From assembly GCF_004295125.1 (NCBI RefSeq), contig NZ_CP036170.1:2916501-2980500 (forward strand): 64,000 bases of DNA, read 5' to 3'. Under the pieces are notes generated by a model. It worked only from the letters and a program-made list of their open reading frames with translations. It made no database searches and had not been told where the DNA came from. Position 1 is the first letter of the stretch; every line of letters begins with the position of its first letter. The position numbers and the translations under genes are program-made. Below, piece after piece: positions 7,132 to 14,739 of the stretch. The DNA is from [Clostridium] scindens ATCC 35704. GTDB taxonomy: Bacteria; Bacillota; Clostridia; Lachnospirales; Lachnospiraceae.

Positions 7132-8800
7132 TCTTATCACAAATTATATTTTTGAATACTACGACGCCATAACGTCGGGACGTATTCGGGCCGGTAAATG
7201 GATCAAACTGGTTTATAAAATTCTTGTCGAGGGTATAAAGTCCGGGGAATGGATCTTTGACTATAAAAAGGCGAATAAGGCGATCAAGTTCATAGAAAAT
7301 TACTGTCACCATTCGGAAGGCAGAAACGACCTTCTAAAATTGGAGTTATGGCAGAAAGCGATCGTTTCCGCGATCTTCGGTATTCTGGATAAAAACACGG
7401 GGTACCGGCAGTTCCGGGAAGTTTTTTTGATTGTGGCCCGGAAGAATGGGAAAACGCTTTTTGCTGCCGCGATCATGGCGTATATGGCATATATTGACGG
7501 AGAGTACGGCGCAAAACTGTACTGTCTGGCCCCGAAGTTGGAGCAGGCCGATCTTGCGTATGACGCATTTTATCAGATTGTGCAGCAGGACGAAGAATTG
7601 GCAGAAATAAGCAAGAAACGCCGGTCAGATATTTATATAAAAGAGTACAACACCACGATCAAAAAGATTGCTTTCAATTCCAAAAAATCGGACGGTTTCA
7701 ACCCGCACTTTGTCTTAAATGACGAAATGGAAGCGTGGCCGGGAGATCAGGGCTTGAAGCAATACGACGTTATGGCGTCGGCGCTTGGTGCAAGAAGACA
7801 ACCGCTCATTCTGTCCACTTCTACCGCCGGTTATGAAAACGACGGAATTTTTGACGAACTTATGAAGCGATCCACGGCATTTTTGAAGGGAAGGGGAAAG
7901 GAAGAAACCGAAAGACGGCTTTTACCGTTCCTTTACATCATTGACGACGTGGAAAAGTGGGACACACGCGAAGAACTGGAAAAGTCAAACCCGAACTTGG
8001 GCGTTTCGGTATCGTGGGAATATTACGAAGACAAGATCGCAGTTGCAAGAAAATCACTTGCGGCAAAAGCGGAGTTTTTGACAAAGTTCTGCAATATAAA
8101 ACAAAATTCGTCGATCGCGTGGCTTGACTATATCGACGTTGAGAAGGCAGCAGGCCAGAAGTACACGCTTGAAGACTTCCGCGGGTGCTATTGCGTGGCC
8201 GGTATCGACCTTTCGCGAACAACGGACCTTACGGCGGCGACGCTGATAATTGAGAAGGAAGGAAAGAACTATGTTATTACACAATTCTTTATGCCACGGG
8301 AGCGCTTCAAAGTGGCGATTAACGAAGAAAACGTACCGTACAATATTTTTGAACAACAAGGCTTCCTGAAACTATCGGGAGAACATCAGGTGGACTACAA
8401 AGACGTGTTTAACTGGTTCATTGACCTTGTGAAGAAATATAAGATCAAACCGCTAAAGGTTGGCTATGACCGATATTGCGCCGGTTATCTGGTTCAGGAA
8501 ATGAAAGAAGCGGGCTTCCACATGGACGACGTATATCAGGGAACAAACCTTACACCGGTATTACATACCTTTGAAGGCGATCTGAAAGACGGCCGCTATT
8601 GTTTGGGTGAAAATAATTTGCTACGGTCCCACCTGTTAAATGTGGCGGTGGATATAAACATAAACGACAGCCGCATGAAGCCGGTAAAACTGGAAAAGCG
8701 GGCGCACATAGACGGCGCCGTTTCAATCTTCGACGCGCTGGCCGTGAAGATGAAATATCACAAAGAGATCGGCAGACAGTTATTAAACAAAGCCGCGTAA
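7121..8800 (+). CDS. terL: Terminase large subunit
   Basis: The packaging ATPase and nuclease. In the 559-residue product the Walker A-like ARKNGKT lies near residues 106-112 and the Walker B NDEMEAW near 198-204. The ribonuclease-H-like nuclease domain begins with GIDLSRTTDLTA near 361, where the Asp coordinates metal. Length and motif order match the Terminase_1 family used by HK97-type phages. GTG 7121 and ATG 7124 are adjacent start options. Both overlap TerS, so the pair is translationally coupled. Confidence 0.93.
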   Translation: MMNNLITNYIFEYYDAITSGRIRAGKWIKLVYKILVEGIKSGEWIFDYKKANKAIKFIENYCHHSEGRNDLLKLELWQKAIVSAIFGILDKNTGYRQFREVFLIVARKNGKTLFAAAIMAYMAYIDGEYGAKLYCLAPKLEQADLAYDAFYQIVQQDEELAEISKKRRSDIYIKEYNTTIKKIAFNSKKSDGFNPHFVLNDEMEAWPGDQGLKQYDVMASALGARRQPLILSTSTAGYENDGIFDELMKRSTAFLKGRGKEETERRLLPFLYIIDDVEKWDTREELEKSNPNLGVSVSWEYYEDKIAVARKSLAAKAEFLTKFCNIKQNSSIAWLDYIDVEKAAGQKYTLEDFRGCYCVAGIDLSRTTDLTAATLIIEKEGKNYVITQFFMPRERFKVAINEENVPYNIFEQQGFLKLSGEHQVDYKDVFNWFIDLVKKYKIKPLKVGYDRYCAGYLVQEMKEAGFHMDDVYQGTNLTPVLHTFEGDLKDGRYCLGENNLLRSHLLNVAVDININDSRMKPVKLEKRAHIDGAVSIFDALAVKMKYHKEIGRQLLNKAA

Positions 8801-8826
8801 AAAGAGGGTTTCGGCCCTCTTTTTTG
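8801..8826 (+). terminator. Rho-independent terminator after terL
   Basis: An 8-bp stem of AAAGAGGG with CCCTCTTT, six-base loop, followed by further T residues. It may attenuate rather than stop late transcription, because the head genes continue on the same strand. Confidence 0.7.
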
Positions 8827-8832
8827 CTGCCC

Positions 8833-8864
8833 GAAAACAGGTCAGAAATTGCCGACCTTTTTTT
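8833..8864 (+). terminator. Second stem-loop with T tract before the portal gene
   Basis: GGTC-(N10)-GACC at 8840-8857 is followed by seven T residues. The 22 bases at 8833-8854 recur exactly at 24297-24318, and a related GGTC/GACC element sits in the candidate cos gap at 6651-6668. Confidence 0.5.
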
Positions 8865-8915
8865 GTACGATTGAAGCGTGGAAATTTAACCGGCCTTTTA
8901 TACGCAGAACAGGGG

Positions 8916-10217
8916 GTGAAGACGACGGGAATTATAAAAGACTTTTTGAATTTCAGGCGCTATAAATATAGACCGCTTTTTGCGATCCGCGGGGAATATT
9001 CCGCAGGCGGCGATCTGGACGAAAGCGACATAATCGGATCCATTGAAAATTGCATTGCAACAAACGTCGCGAAACTTACGCCGCAAGTGGTGAGAAAAGA
9101 CGCGCGCGGAATGGTTATCAAAGAAGACTATCTGGCCCGCCTTCTTTCCTTGCGTTGGGCGCCGGAGTTATCGACATTCGACGCACTGTATAAAATGGCC
9201 GCGACGCTGATCCGAAAATCAAACGCTTTCGCCGCAATCCTTTACAACGAAGATTTCACGAAAGTAAAACAGATCGTACCGCTGACAGTAACGACATTTC
9301 GGATCTACGAAGACGACGACGGAAATATTTTATTCCGCTTCGTGTGGGACTATGACGGGAAAACCTACGTTCTGCCATATCAGAGCGTGATCCATATCCG
9401 CGCAAGGTTCAATAAAAAAAGATTTATCGGAACGCCGCCGGATCAGTCGATCAAAACAACGCTTGAATTACTGGACGCGACGGGGCAGGCATTACGGAAC
9501 ACTGTAAAAAATTCCGCAAACCTGAAAGGGTACCTGAAATATAACAACTTCATTGACGAAGACGAACTGAAAACGAAGGTAAAAGAGTTTCAGGCGGCAT
9601 ACATGAGCGCCGACAACGACGGCGGCATGGCAGGAATTGACAATTCAATGGAGTTTCACGAAATCACGCAGAGAACGCCGAACATTCCAACACTTCAAAG
9701 CCAGTTTTTACGGGATAACTTATACCGCTATTACGGCGTGAGTGACGCGATCTTAATGTCGAAGTTCACGGAAAGCGAATGGAACGCCTTTTATGAAAGC
9801 GTGATCGAACCGATCGCACTTCAATTATCACTTGAATTTACATTCAAATTATTAACGGAGCGCGAAAGAGGGTTCGGAAACAAAATCATTTTCACTTCAA
9901 ACCGGCTGCAATATGCGACGCTGCAGACGAGAGCCACAATCGGTTCCGTACTGTACGATCGCGGAATTATTACGATCAATGAGTACCGCGAATTACTGTA
10001 TTATGAGCCGATCGAAGACGGCGACGTGCGAATGGTAAGCCTGAACTATGTAAAAGCAGACGATCAGAGCCTTTACCAGACGGGGCAGCAGGGCGAAGGA
10101 ACCGGATCCGGCCCACCCGGAGAAGGCGAAGGGCAGCAGGCCGCGACGGCAATTCAGATCTTGAAAATGTTCGTCCCGGTAACTTTGAAAGGTGGTGAGA
10201 AGAAAGAATGGCAATAA
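8916..10217 (+). CDS. Portal protein (HK97-type)
   Basis: Forms the dodecameric ring at one capsid vertex through which DNA enters and leaves. The body matches Phage_portal (PF04860): a large N-terminal alpha/beta region, the stem region around GMAGIDNSMEFHEI, and the YGVSDAILMSKFTESEWNAFYESVIEPI segment. The tail is Gly/Gln-rich. The start is odd. The residue order GIIKDFLNFRRYK suggests the natural start lies just before it, but that codon (8925-8927) is ACG. GTG 8916 lies inside the GGGGGTG ribosome site itself, and TTG 8871 has no ribosome site. I list GTG 8916 and regard ACG 8925 as a real alternative. Confidence 0.85.
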   Translation: MKTTGIIKDFLNFRRYKYRPLFAIRGEYSAGGDLDESDIIGSIENCIATNVAKLTPQVVRKDARGMVIKEDYLARLLSLRWAPELSTFDALYKMAATLIRKSNAFAAILYNEDFTKVKQIVPLTVTTFRIYEDDDGNILFRFVWDYDGKTYVLPYQSVIHIRARFNKKRFIGTPPDQSIKTTLELLDATGQALRNTVKNSANLKGYLKYNNFIDEDELKTKVKEFQAAYMSADNDGGMAGIDNSMEFHEITQRTPNIPTLQSQFLRDNLYRYYGVSDAILMSKFTESEWNAFYESVIEPIALQLSLEFTFKLLTERERGFGNKIIFTSNRLQYATLQTRATIGSVLYDRGIITINEYRELLYYEPIEDGDVRMVSLNYVKADDQSLYQTGQQGEGTGSGPPGEGEGQQAATAIQILKMFVPVTLKGGEKKEWQ

Positions 10218-10963
10218 TCAAAGGTTTCACATTTAAGAACCTGACGGAAACAAGCGCGGAACTGTATTTTTACGGTGACATTGTTTCCGACTGGTGGGGA
10301 GCATGGCAGGACGAAGACCAGTACCCGGACGCAATCAAGAATTTTCTTTCGGAGCAGGAAGGAAAAGACCTGAATGTTTATGTAAATTCCGGCGGCGGTT
10401 CAGTTTTCGCCGGGATCGCAATTTACAATATGCTGAAACGACACGCGGCGAAAAACAATGTCAAAGTGTTCGTGGACGGCTTGGCCGGTTCGATCGCTTC
10501 GGTGCTTGCCTTCGCAGGAAGCGAAGCGCCGGAAATTCCGTCAAACGCCTTTTTAATGATCCATAACCCGTGGAGTTATTGCGAAGGAAATTCGGCAGAT
10601 ATGCGGAAAATGGCCGACGATCTGGACCAGATCAAGACCGGCATTTTGAACGTATACGCTGAACACCTGAAAGAAGGCGTCACAATAGACCAGATCAGCG
10701 CGTTAATGGACGCGGAAACATGGTTAAACGGGCAGCAGGCAGCGGAATATTTCGACATTAAAACGACGGAGCCGAAGGAATACGCTGCAGCGGTTGGGGA
10801 CTACATCACGAAGGCAAAATGTAAGAACGTGCCGGAGAAGTTGAAGGCCAAAAAGCCGGATCCTGGTCCTGAAAACAGGCAGCAGGAAACGGACAAGGCA
10901 GCAGAAGAAAAGAGAAACGAGATCCGAAATCTCACAATCAAAGCATTTATGGAAGGAGAATAA
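10208..10963 (+). CDS. ClpP-like head maturation protease (S14 family)
   Basis: Cleaves scaffold or the capsid N-terminal region during prohead maturation. The 251-residue product carries the oxyanion glycines in VNSGGGSVFAG, the nucleophile Ser 95 in GLAGSIAS and the general base His 119 in LMIHNPW, as in ClpP. The C-terminal ~50 residues are charged and disordered. The gene lies between portal and capsid, overlapping the portal end by 10 bases, as is standard for HK97-like modules. Confidence 0.92.
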   Translation: MAIIKGFTFKNLTETSAELYFYGDIVSDWWGAWQDEDQYPDAIKNFLSEQEGKDLNVYVNSGGGSVFAGIAIYNMLKRHAAKNNVKVFVDGLAGSIASVLAFAGSEAPEIPSNAFLMIHNPWSYCEGNSADMRKMADDLDQIKTGILNVYAEHLKEGVTIDQISALMDAETWLNGQQAAEYFDIKTTEPKEYAAAVGDYITKAKCKNVPEKLKAKKPDPGPENRQQETDKAAEEKRNEIRNLTIKAFMEGE

Positions 10964-10967
10964 AAAC

Positions 10968-12182
10968 ATGAAGTATGAAGAACTGGTAAAAATGGGCGTC
11001 AAAGACTTAAAAGCCAGACTGAAAGACCTGAACACGCAGGCACAGACGGCGAAAGGCGACGCACTGGACGCGCTTCTGGAAGAAGCGAACACGATCACCG
11101 GCATTTTAAACGACGTAAAGAGCCGCGAAAAGTTGGCCGGTATTGCTTCCGCAGCGGCCGGGGAGCCGGAGCCGGGAAGCGGAGAAAGCGCAGAGGAACC
11201 GAAGGACAAAGCGAGAGAGGAACGCGGCCAGAATTTAAAGAACGGAAAAACGGTCAAGTTTTCCGCGAAAGTGGCGCTTGTGGGCGCAAAGAACGCCATT
11301 TCCGTTACGCAGACCGTGACACCGCAGCACACAGCCGACGATCTGAAAGAAACCTTTAACGACGTTTCTTCACTGGTAGATCGTGTAAAAAGAGTTCCTT
11401 TGAACGGCGGCGAAACATACCAGAGGGGCTATGTTAAGTCTTACGGCGACGGGGCAGGACCGACCGCAGAAGGCGCAGACTACAACCCGACCGAACCGGT
11501 TTTCGGTTATGTGACTATCGAAAAGGAGAAGATCACAGCCTACACCGAAGAACCCGAAGAAATGGTAAAACTTCCGAACGCAGACTATGACGGCGTTGTG
11601 GAAGGTTCCGTTTCTAAAGCAATCAGGCGTTACATGGGCCGCCAGATCCTGATCGGCGACGGAACAACCGGAAAATTTAAAGGCATTTTCCACAATCCGA
11701 CAAAGACGGAAGAACAGGTAATTGATCCGGAGACAGACATTGAACTGGAAGCCATTGACGACGGCACACTGGACGAAATTATTTATTCTTACGGCGGGGA
11801 AGAAGAAGTGGAAGCCGTTGCGGTGCTGATCCTGAACAAAAAGGACCTGAAAGCCTTCGCGAAACTTCGCGACAAGCAGGGCCGCAAGGTTTACACCATT
11901 GTAAACCATGGCAACACCGGAACGATCGACGGTGTACCGTTCATCATCAACAGCGCTTGCAAAGCGGTTGTGGACGCAGCAACGGCGGCCGGTGACTATG
12001 TAATGGCATACGGACCGTTGGAAAATTACGAAATGGCGATCTTTTCCGACATTGACGCCAGAAAGTCCACTGACTACAAATTCAAGCAGGGACAGATCGC
12101 ATACCGCGCGGACATTTTCGCAGGCGGCGCCGTGGCGGCTTACAACGGCTTCGTGAGAGCGAAGAAAAAGGCTTCCGCGTAA
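10968..12182 (+). CDS. Major capsid protein (HK97 fold)
   Basis: The shell protein. The first ~100 residues are a charged coiled-coil (LKARLKDLNTQAQ) ending in a Pro/Glu/Gly-rich linker, which matches the scaffolding delta domain removed by the upstream protease. The remaining ~300 residues have the HK97-fold pattern, with an E-loop region rich in Gly and Tyr (TYQRGYVKSYGDGAGPTAEG) and a late GGAVAAYNGFVRA strand. Length (404) fits an unprocessed HK97-type capsid protein. Confidence 0.9.
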   Translation: MKYEELVKMGVKDLKARLKDLNTQAQTAKGDALDALLEEANTITGILNDVKSREKLAGIASAAAGEPEPGSGESAEEPKDKAREERGQNLKNGKTVKFSAKVALVGAKNAISVTQTVTPQHTADDLKETFNDVSSLVDRVKRVPLNGGETYQRGYVKSYGDGAGPTAEGADYNPTEPVFGYVTIEKEKITAYTEEPEEMVKLPNADYDGVVEGSVSKAIRRYMGRQILIGDGTTGKFKGIFHNPTKTEEQVIDPETDIELEAIDDGTLDEIIYSYGGEEEVEAVAVLILNKKDLKAFAKLRDKQGRKVYTIVNHGNTGTIDGVPFIINSACKAVVDAATAAGDYVMAYGPLENYEMAIFSDIDARKSTDYKFKQGQIAYRADIFAGGAVAAYNGFVRAKKKASA

Positions 12183-12207
12183 GCAGTAAAGGAAAGGGCG
12201 GTTTTCA

Positions 12208-12498
12208 ATGACGATTGACGAATTGAAGGCAGCGGCGAAGTTAAGGGCGCGGAAAATGTCTTCGGACGCACTGGACGAAGACGTTTACCGCCACTTGGAC
12301 TTTGCGATCGCTGACCTAAAAAGAATAGGCGTGGCAGAAGAATTTCTGAAAAACCCGGAAGATCCGTTGATTATCGAAGCCGCCTTAACCTACGTCAAGG
12401 CAAATTATAGCATGGACAGCAACCACGAACGGTTAATGAACAACTATAACATGATCCTGACGAAGATCAAAGGCGGTGATTACAAATCGAAGCAATAA
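12208..12498 (+). CDS. Head-tail connector / DNA packaging protein (gp6-like)
   Basis: A 96-residue all-helical protein with the pattern TIDELKAAAKLRA, then HLDFAIADLKRIGV, then LIIEAALTYVKANY. This matches phage head-tail connector (PF05135) adaptors that sit under the portal ring. Its last codons overlap the predicted start of the head-closure gene. Confidence 0.8.
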   Translation: MTIDELKAAAKLRARKMSSDALDEDVYRHLDFAIADLKRIGVAEEFLKNPEDPLIIEAALTYVKANYSMDSNHERLMNNYNMILTKIKGGDYKSKQ

Positions 12499-12767
12499 TA
12501 ACCCTGATTGATCCGGGGGAAACACGCGAAGAAGATACAAAAACGCCGGTTTATGCTTCTGTTTTCCCGATCGGCCGCGACGAATACGCAGCAGCGGGAG
12601 AAAAAGGCATGAAGGCCAGGTATATGTTTGAAGTTTACGCCAGTGAATACGCAGATCAAAGCGTCGTGCTTCATGGAAAAGAACGGCTGACGGTTTATAG
12701 AACATACGGACCGAAGGACAACGACAAGATCGAAGTTTACGCCGGTCAGAGGGTGGGGAATAGGTAA
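12486..12767 (+). CDS. Head-closure protein with no standard start codon
   Basis: The frame ending at TAA 12765-12767 encodes about 93 residues (ITLIDPGE, then TPVYASVFPIGRDEYAAAGEKG, then the RLTVYRTYGP strand) with the pattern of SPP1 gp16/HK97 gp7-type head-closure proteins, and it fills the expected slot. The frame opens after TGA 12477-12479 and holds no ATG, GTG or TTG near its beginning. The first internal ATG (12609) would delete about 41 residues of the fold. The ribosome site AAAGGCGGTGA ends six bases before ATC 12486, so ATC is the best candidate start. A recent start-codon mutation is the other reading. Confidence 0.7.
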   Translation: MEAIITLIDPGETREEDTKTPVYASVFPIGRDEYAAAGEKGMKARYMFEVYASEYADQSVVLHGKERLTVYRTYGPKDNDKIEVYAGQRVGNR

Positions 12768-13141
12768 TGGCAATTAGTGTTGATAGACTTGCGGCAGAAT
12801 TGGCGCAGGGGCTTAGTGAATATTCGCAGGAAGTAGCCGACGGAATAAAAAAGGCTGCTGACGAAGTGGCAGACGAAGCCGTCAGAGAATTAAAAAGCAC
12901 AAGCCCGGTTTTAACTGGTTCCTATGCGAAGGGGTGGACGAAATCGAAAGCCTACGAAAGCAAGAGCGCAAAGAGAAACACGGTCCACAACAAAACCGAT
13001 TATCAATTAACGCACCTTCTGGAAAAAGGCCACGCAAGCCGGAACGGCGGCAGGGTTGCGGCGAAAGTGCATATTCGGCCGGTAGAAGAAAAAGCCGTGG
13101 CAAGTTTTGAAGAAAAAGTGAAAGGAGCGATCGAAAAGTGA
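12767..13141 (+). CDS. HK97 gp10-family tail protein
   Basis: A 124-residue protein with the gp10 pattern: an N-terminal helix, ELKSTSPVLTGSYAKGW in the middle, then HLLEKGHASRNGG and HIRPVEEK. It joins the head and tail interface in this family (PF04883). ATG 12767 overlaps the previous stop (TAATG), so it is translationally coupled. Confidence 0.85.
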   Translation: MAISVDRLAAELAQGLSEYSQEVADGIKKAADEVADEAVRELKSTSPVLTGSYAKGWTKSKAYESKSAKRNTVHNKTDYQLTHLLEKGHASRNGGRVAAKVHIRPVEEKAVASFEEKVKGAIEK

Positions 13142-13476
13142 CAACCTTTGAAGATGTATTAAAGCGCGCCGAAGGCTTGGGCCTTCCGTTCGCTCACAAT
13201 CAATTCATACCGACCAACAAAAACCCGGTACCGGATCCACCGTTTCTTGTGTGGCTATCTTCGGAGCAGCAGAGGGGCGACGACGCCAAAAACCGGATCC
13301 GGCAGATAGAAGGTTCATTGGAACTTTACACGGAGAAAAGGGAAGATCCGGCCCTTGAAAAGCGGATCGAAGAAGAAGTGTTGTTTGACGTGGAATTTCG
13401 GAAGTATCAGGCACAGATCCCCGGAGAAGACACGCTACAAACGGCCTATGATTTCACAATCACTCAAAAGAAATGA
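13138..13476 (+). CDS. Tail terminator / completion-type protein
   Basis: A 112-residue protein starting at GTG 13138, overlapping the previous stop by four bases (GTGA). Position between the gp10-like and tail-tube genes, size and the pattern LPFAHNQF ... PPFLVWL ... IEGSLELYTEKR match the small tail-completion proteins of HK97-type siphoviruses that cap the tail tube. Confidence 0.75.
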   Translation: MTTFEDVLKRAEGLGLPFAHNQFIPTNKNPVPDPPFLVWLSSEQQRGDDAKNRIRQIEGSLELYTEKREDPALEKRIEEEVLFDVEFRKYQAQIPGEDTLQTAYDFTITQKK

Positions 13477-13490
13477 AAGGAGAATAGAGC

Positions 13491-14063
13491 ATGGAAAGAA
13501 TTATTCTTGGAAGCGCAGACGTATATATTCAGGCTTTCGACGGTAAGACGGTTCCGGCGACAGCGGATATTTGCGTAAAAGAAAACTTAATGGCTTACAT
13601 TTCCGGCGGCGCGTCCGCGGAGTATAAGCCGTCTTTTTATACGGCGAAGGACGACACCGGAAATAAGAGAAAAACGATCATCACCGAAGAAGAAGTAACC
13701 CTGAAAACGGGAATTATGACTTTCGACGGAAACAAGTTCAAATATCTTTGTGACACGGCCCGCGTAACGGAAGACAAGACGAAAAAGCGCAGGATCGTAA
13801 AGATCGGCGGTATCAACAACAGGCAGGGCAGCCGTTACGTTATTTGTCTTCACCACAAAGATCCGGTGGACGGCGATATTTGGGTTTTGATCGTCGGAAA
13901 CAATCAGGCGGGCTTCGCTATTTCCTTCGAGAAGGACAAAGAAACCGTTATTGACGAAGAAATAACGGCCCTTCCTATGGACGACGAAGGAACGCTTTTA
14001 CTGTACGAAGAAGAAATGACAGACGAAGAAGCGGCAGCAGGCGGCACAGAGGGAACACCGTAA
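13491..14063 (+). CDS. Major tail tube protein (phi13-type)
   Basis: Polymerises into the inner tube through which DNA passes. The 190-residue product shows the tail-tube pattern: RIILGSADVYIQAF at the start, a central ITEEEVTLKTGIMTFDGNKFKYL, and alternating beta strands to a flexible acidic tail (MTDEEAAAGG). It is followed by a hairpin that may lower expression of downstream genes relative to this highly expressed one. Confidence 0.88.
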   Translation: MERIILGSADVYIQAFDGKTVPATADICVKENLMAYISGGASAEYKPSFYTAKDDTGNKRKTIITEEEVTLKTGIMTFDGNKFKYLCDTARVTEDKTKKRRIVKIGGINNRQGSRYVICLHHKDPVDGDIWVLIVGNNQAGFAISFEKDKETVIDEEITALPMDDEGTLLLYEEEMTDEEAAAGGTEGTP

Positions 14064-14080
14064 TAACACAACAACCAGAA

Positions 14081-14103
14081 ACGGCAGGGCGGCGCCTTGC
14101 CGT
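14081..14103 (+). terminator. Stem-loop after the tail tube gene
   Basis: A 10-bp stem with one G:T wobble (ACGGCAGGGC with GCCTTGCCGT) and a three-base loop. It lacks a T tract, so partial termination or mRNA stabilisation is more likely than full termination. Confidence 0.55.
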
Positions 14104-14128
14104 TAGTTGGTAGAAAGGAAATTACACA

Positions 14129-14458
14129 ATGGCAAATATGAGTTTTGATTTTAACAAGGTAAACCGTTCGTTTATGACAACTACTTTAAAAGACGGCCGA
14201 AAACTGATCGTGAAAATGCCTATGAAAAAGACGTTTGAAAAAATGTCAGCGCTGCAGGAAGTGGACATAGACGGAATGACGATTGACGACGCCATGGACA
14301 CTTTGGGCGGCCTTTGTGCTGAAATTCTTTCCCACAATATGACGGGCGAAAGAGTGACAACGCAGGAAATAACGGACAATTACGACACCGAAGAAATGGA
14401 AGCCCTGATCGACGCCTATATGGAATTTGCGGGCGGCGTAAAGAATAACCCAAATTAA
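14129..14458 (+). CDS. Tail assembly chaperone G (short form)
   Basis: In lambda-like tails, G and the frameshift product GT coat the tape measure and recruit tail tube protein. The 109-residue short form starts at ATG 14129 after AGAAAGGAAAT and ends at TAA 14456. Just before the stop is the slippery heptamer at 14449-14455. The pattern (IVKMPMKKTFEKM ... DAMDTLGGLCAEIL ... EEMEALIDAYMEFAGG) fits the G-like family. Confidence 0.85.
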   Translation: MANMSFDFNKVNRSFMTTTLKDGRKLIVKMPMKKTFEKMSALQEVDIDGMTIDDAMDTLGGLCAEILSHNMTGERVTTQEITDNYDTEEMEALIDAYMEFAGGVKNNPN

Positions 14459-14736
14459 AGATCCCCTTCTACCCCGGAAAGGACGAAGAAGGGGTTTACT
14501 ACAAAACCAAAACACGGGGCGAAAAACTGGTGATTGACTACACCGGTTTAAATATATGGGAAGTGCAAGAACTGGATCTTGATCTATACCTTTTCTTCAT
14601 GCGCGAAGCGTTTATACACGAAATGAACCAGACGGAGCAGGGCAGGGAATACCTTGCGAATTGTTGGAGAATTTCGCAAACAGAACCGGACCGAAAGGCC
14701 ATTCGCGAGAAGTTCAAACGAAGGGGCGGTGAATAG
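14129..14736 (+). CDS. Tail assembly chaperone GT (-1 frameshift fusion)
   Basis: A fusion of G with the frame that runs to TAG 14734. Decoding 14129-14455, slipping back one base and continuing from 14455 gives about 202 residues. The added 93 residues run from LKIPFYPGKDEEGVYY through YTGLNIWEVQELDLDLYLFF to KRRGGE. The second frame has no good start of its own at its true beginning. Its GTG at 14530 would cut a continuous domain, which argues for the fusion. The T part normally contacts the tail tube protein. Confidence 0.85.
14449..14494 (+). promoter_or_regulatory. Programmed -1 frameshift signal (CCCAAAT plus hairpin)
   Basis: The heptamer C-CCA-AAT at 14449-14455 is in the correct zero frame for an X-XXY-YYZ slip. 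Seven bases later a perfect 8-bp stem (CCCCTTCT 14463-14470 with AGAAGGGG 14487-14494) forms around a 16-base loop. The -1 frame is closed by TAA 14446-14448 and the zero frame by TAA 14456, which restricts the slip to this site. Confidence 0.88.
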
Positions 14737-14739
14737 CAA

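Noticed and set aside
14530-14736. Independent small gene starting at GTG 14530
   Set aside because: The open frame and conserved-looking sequence continue upstream to the slippery site, so it is the T part of a frameshift product.
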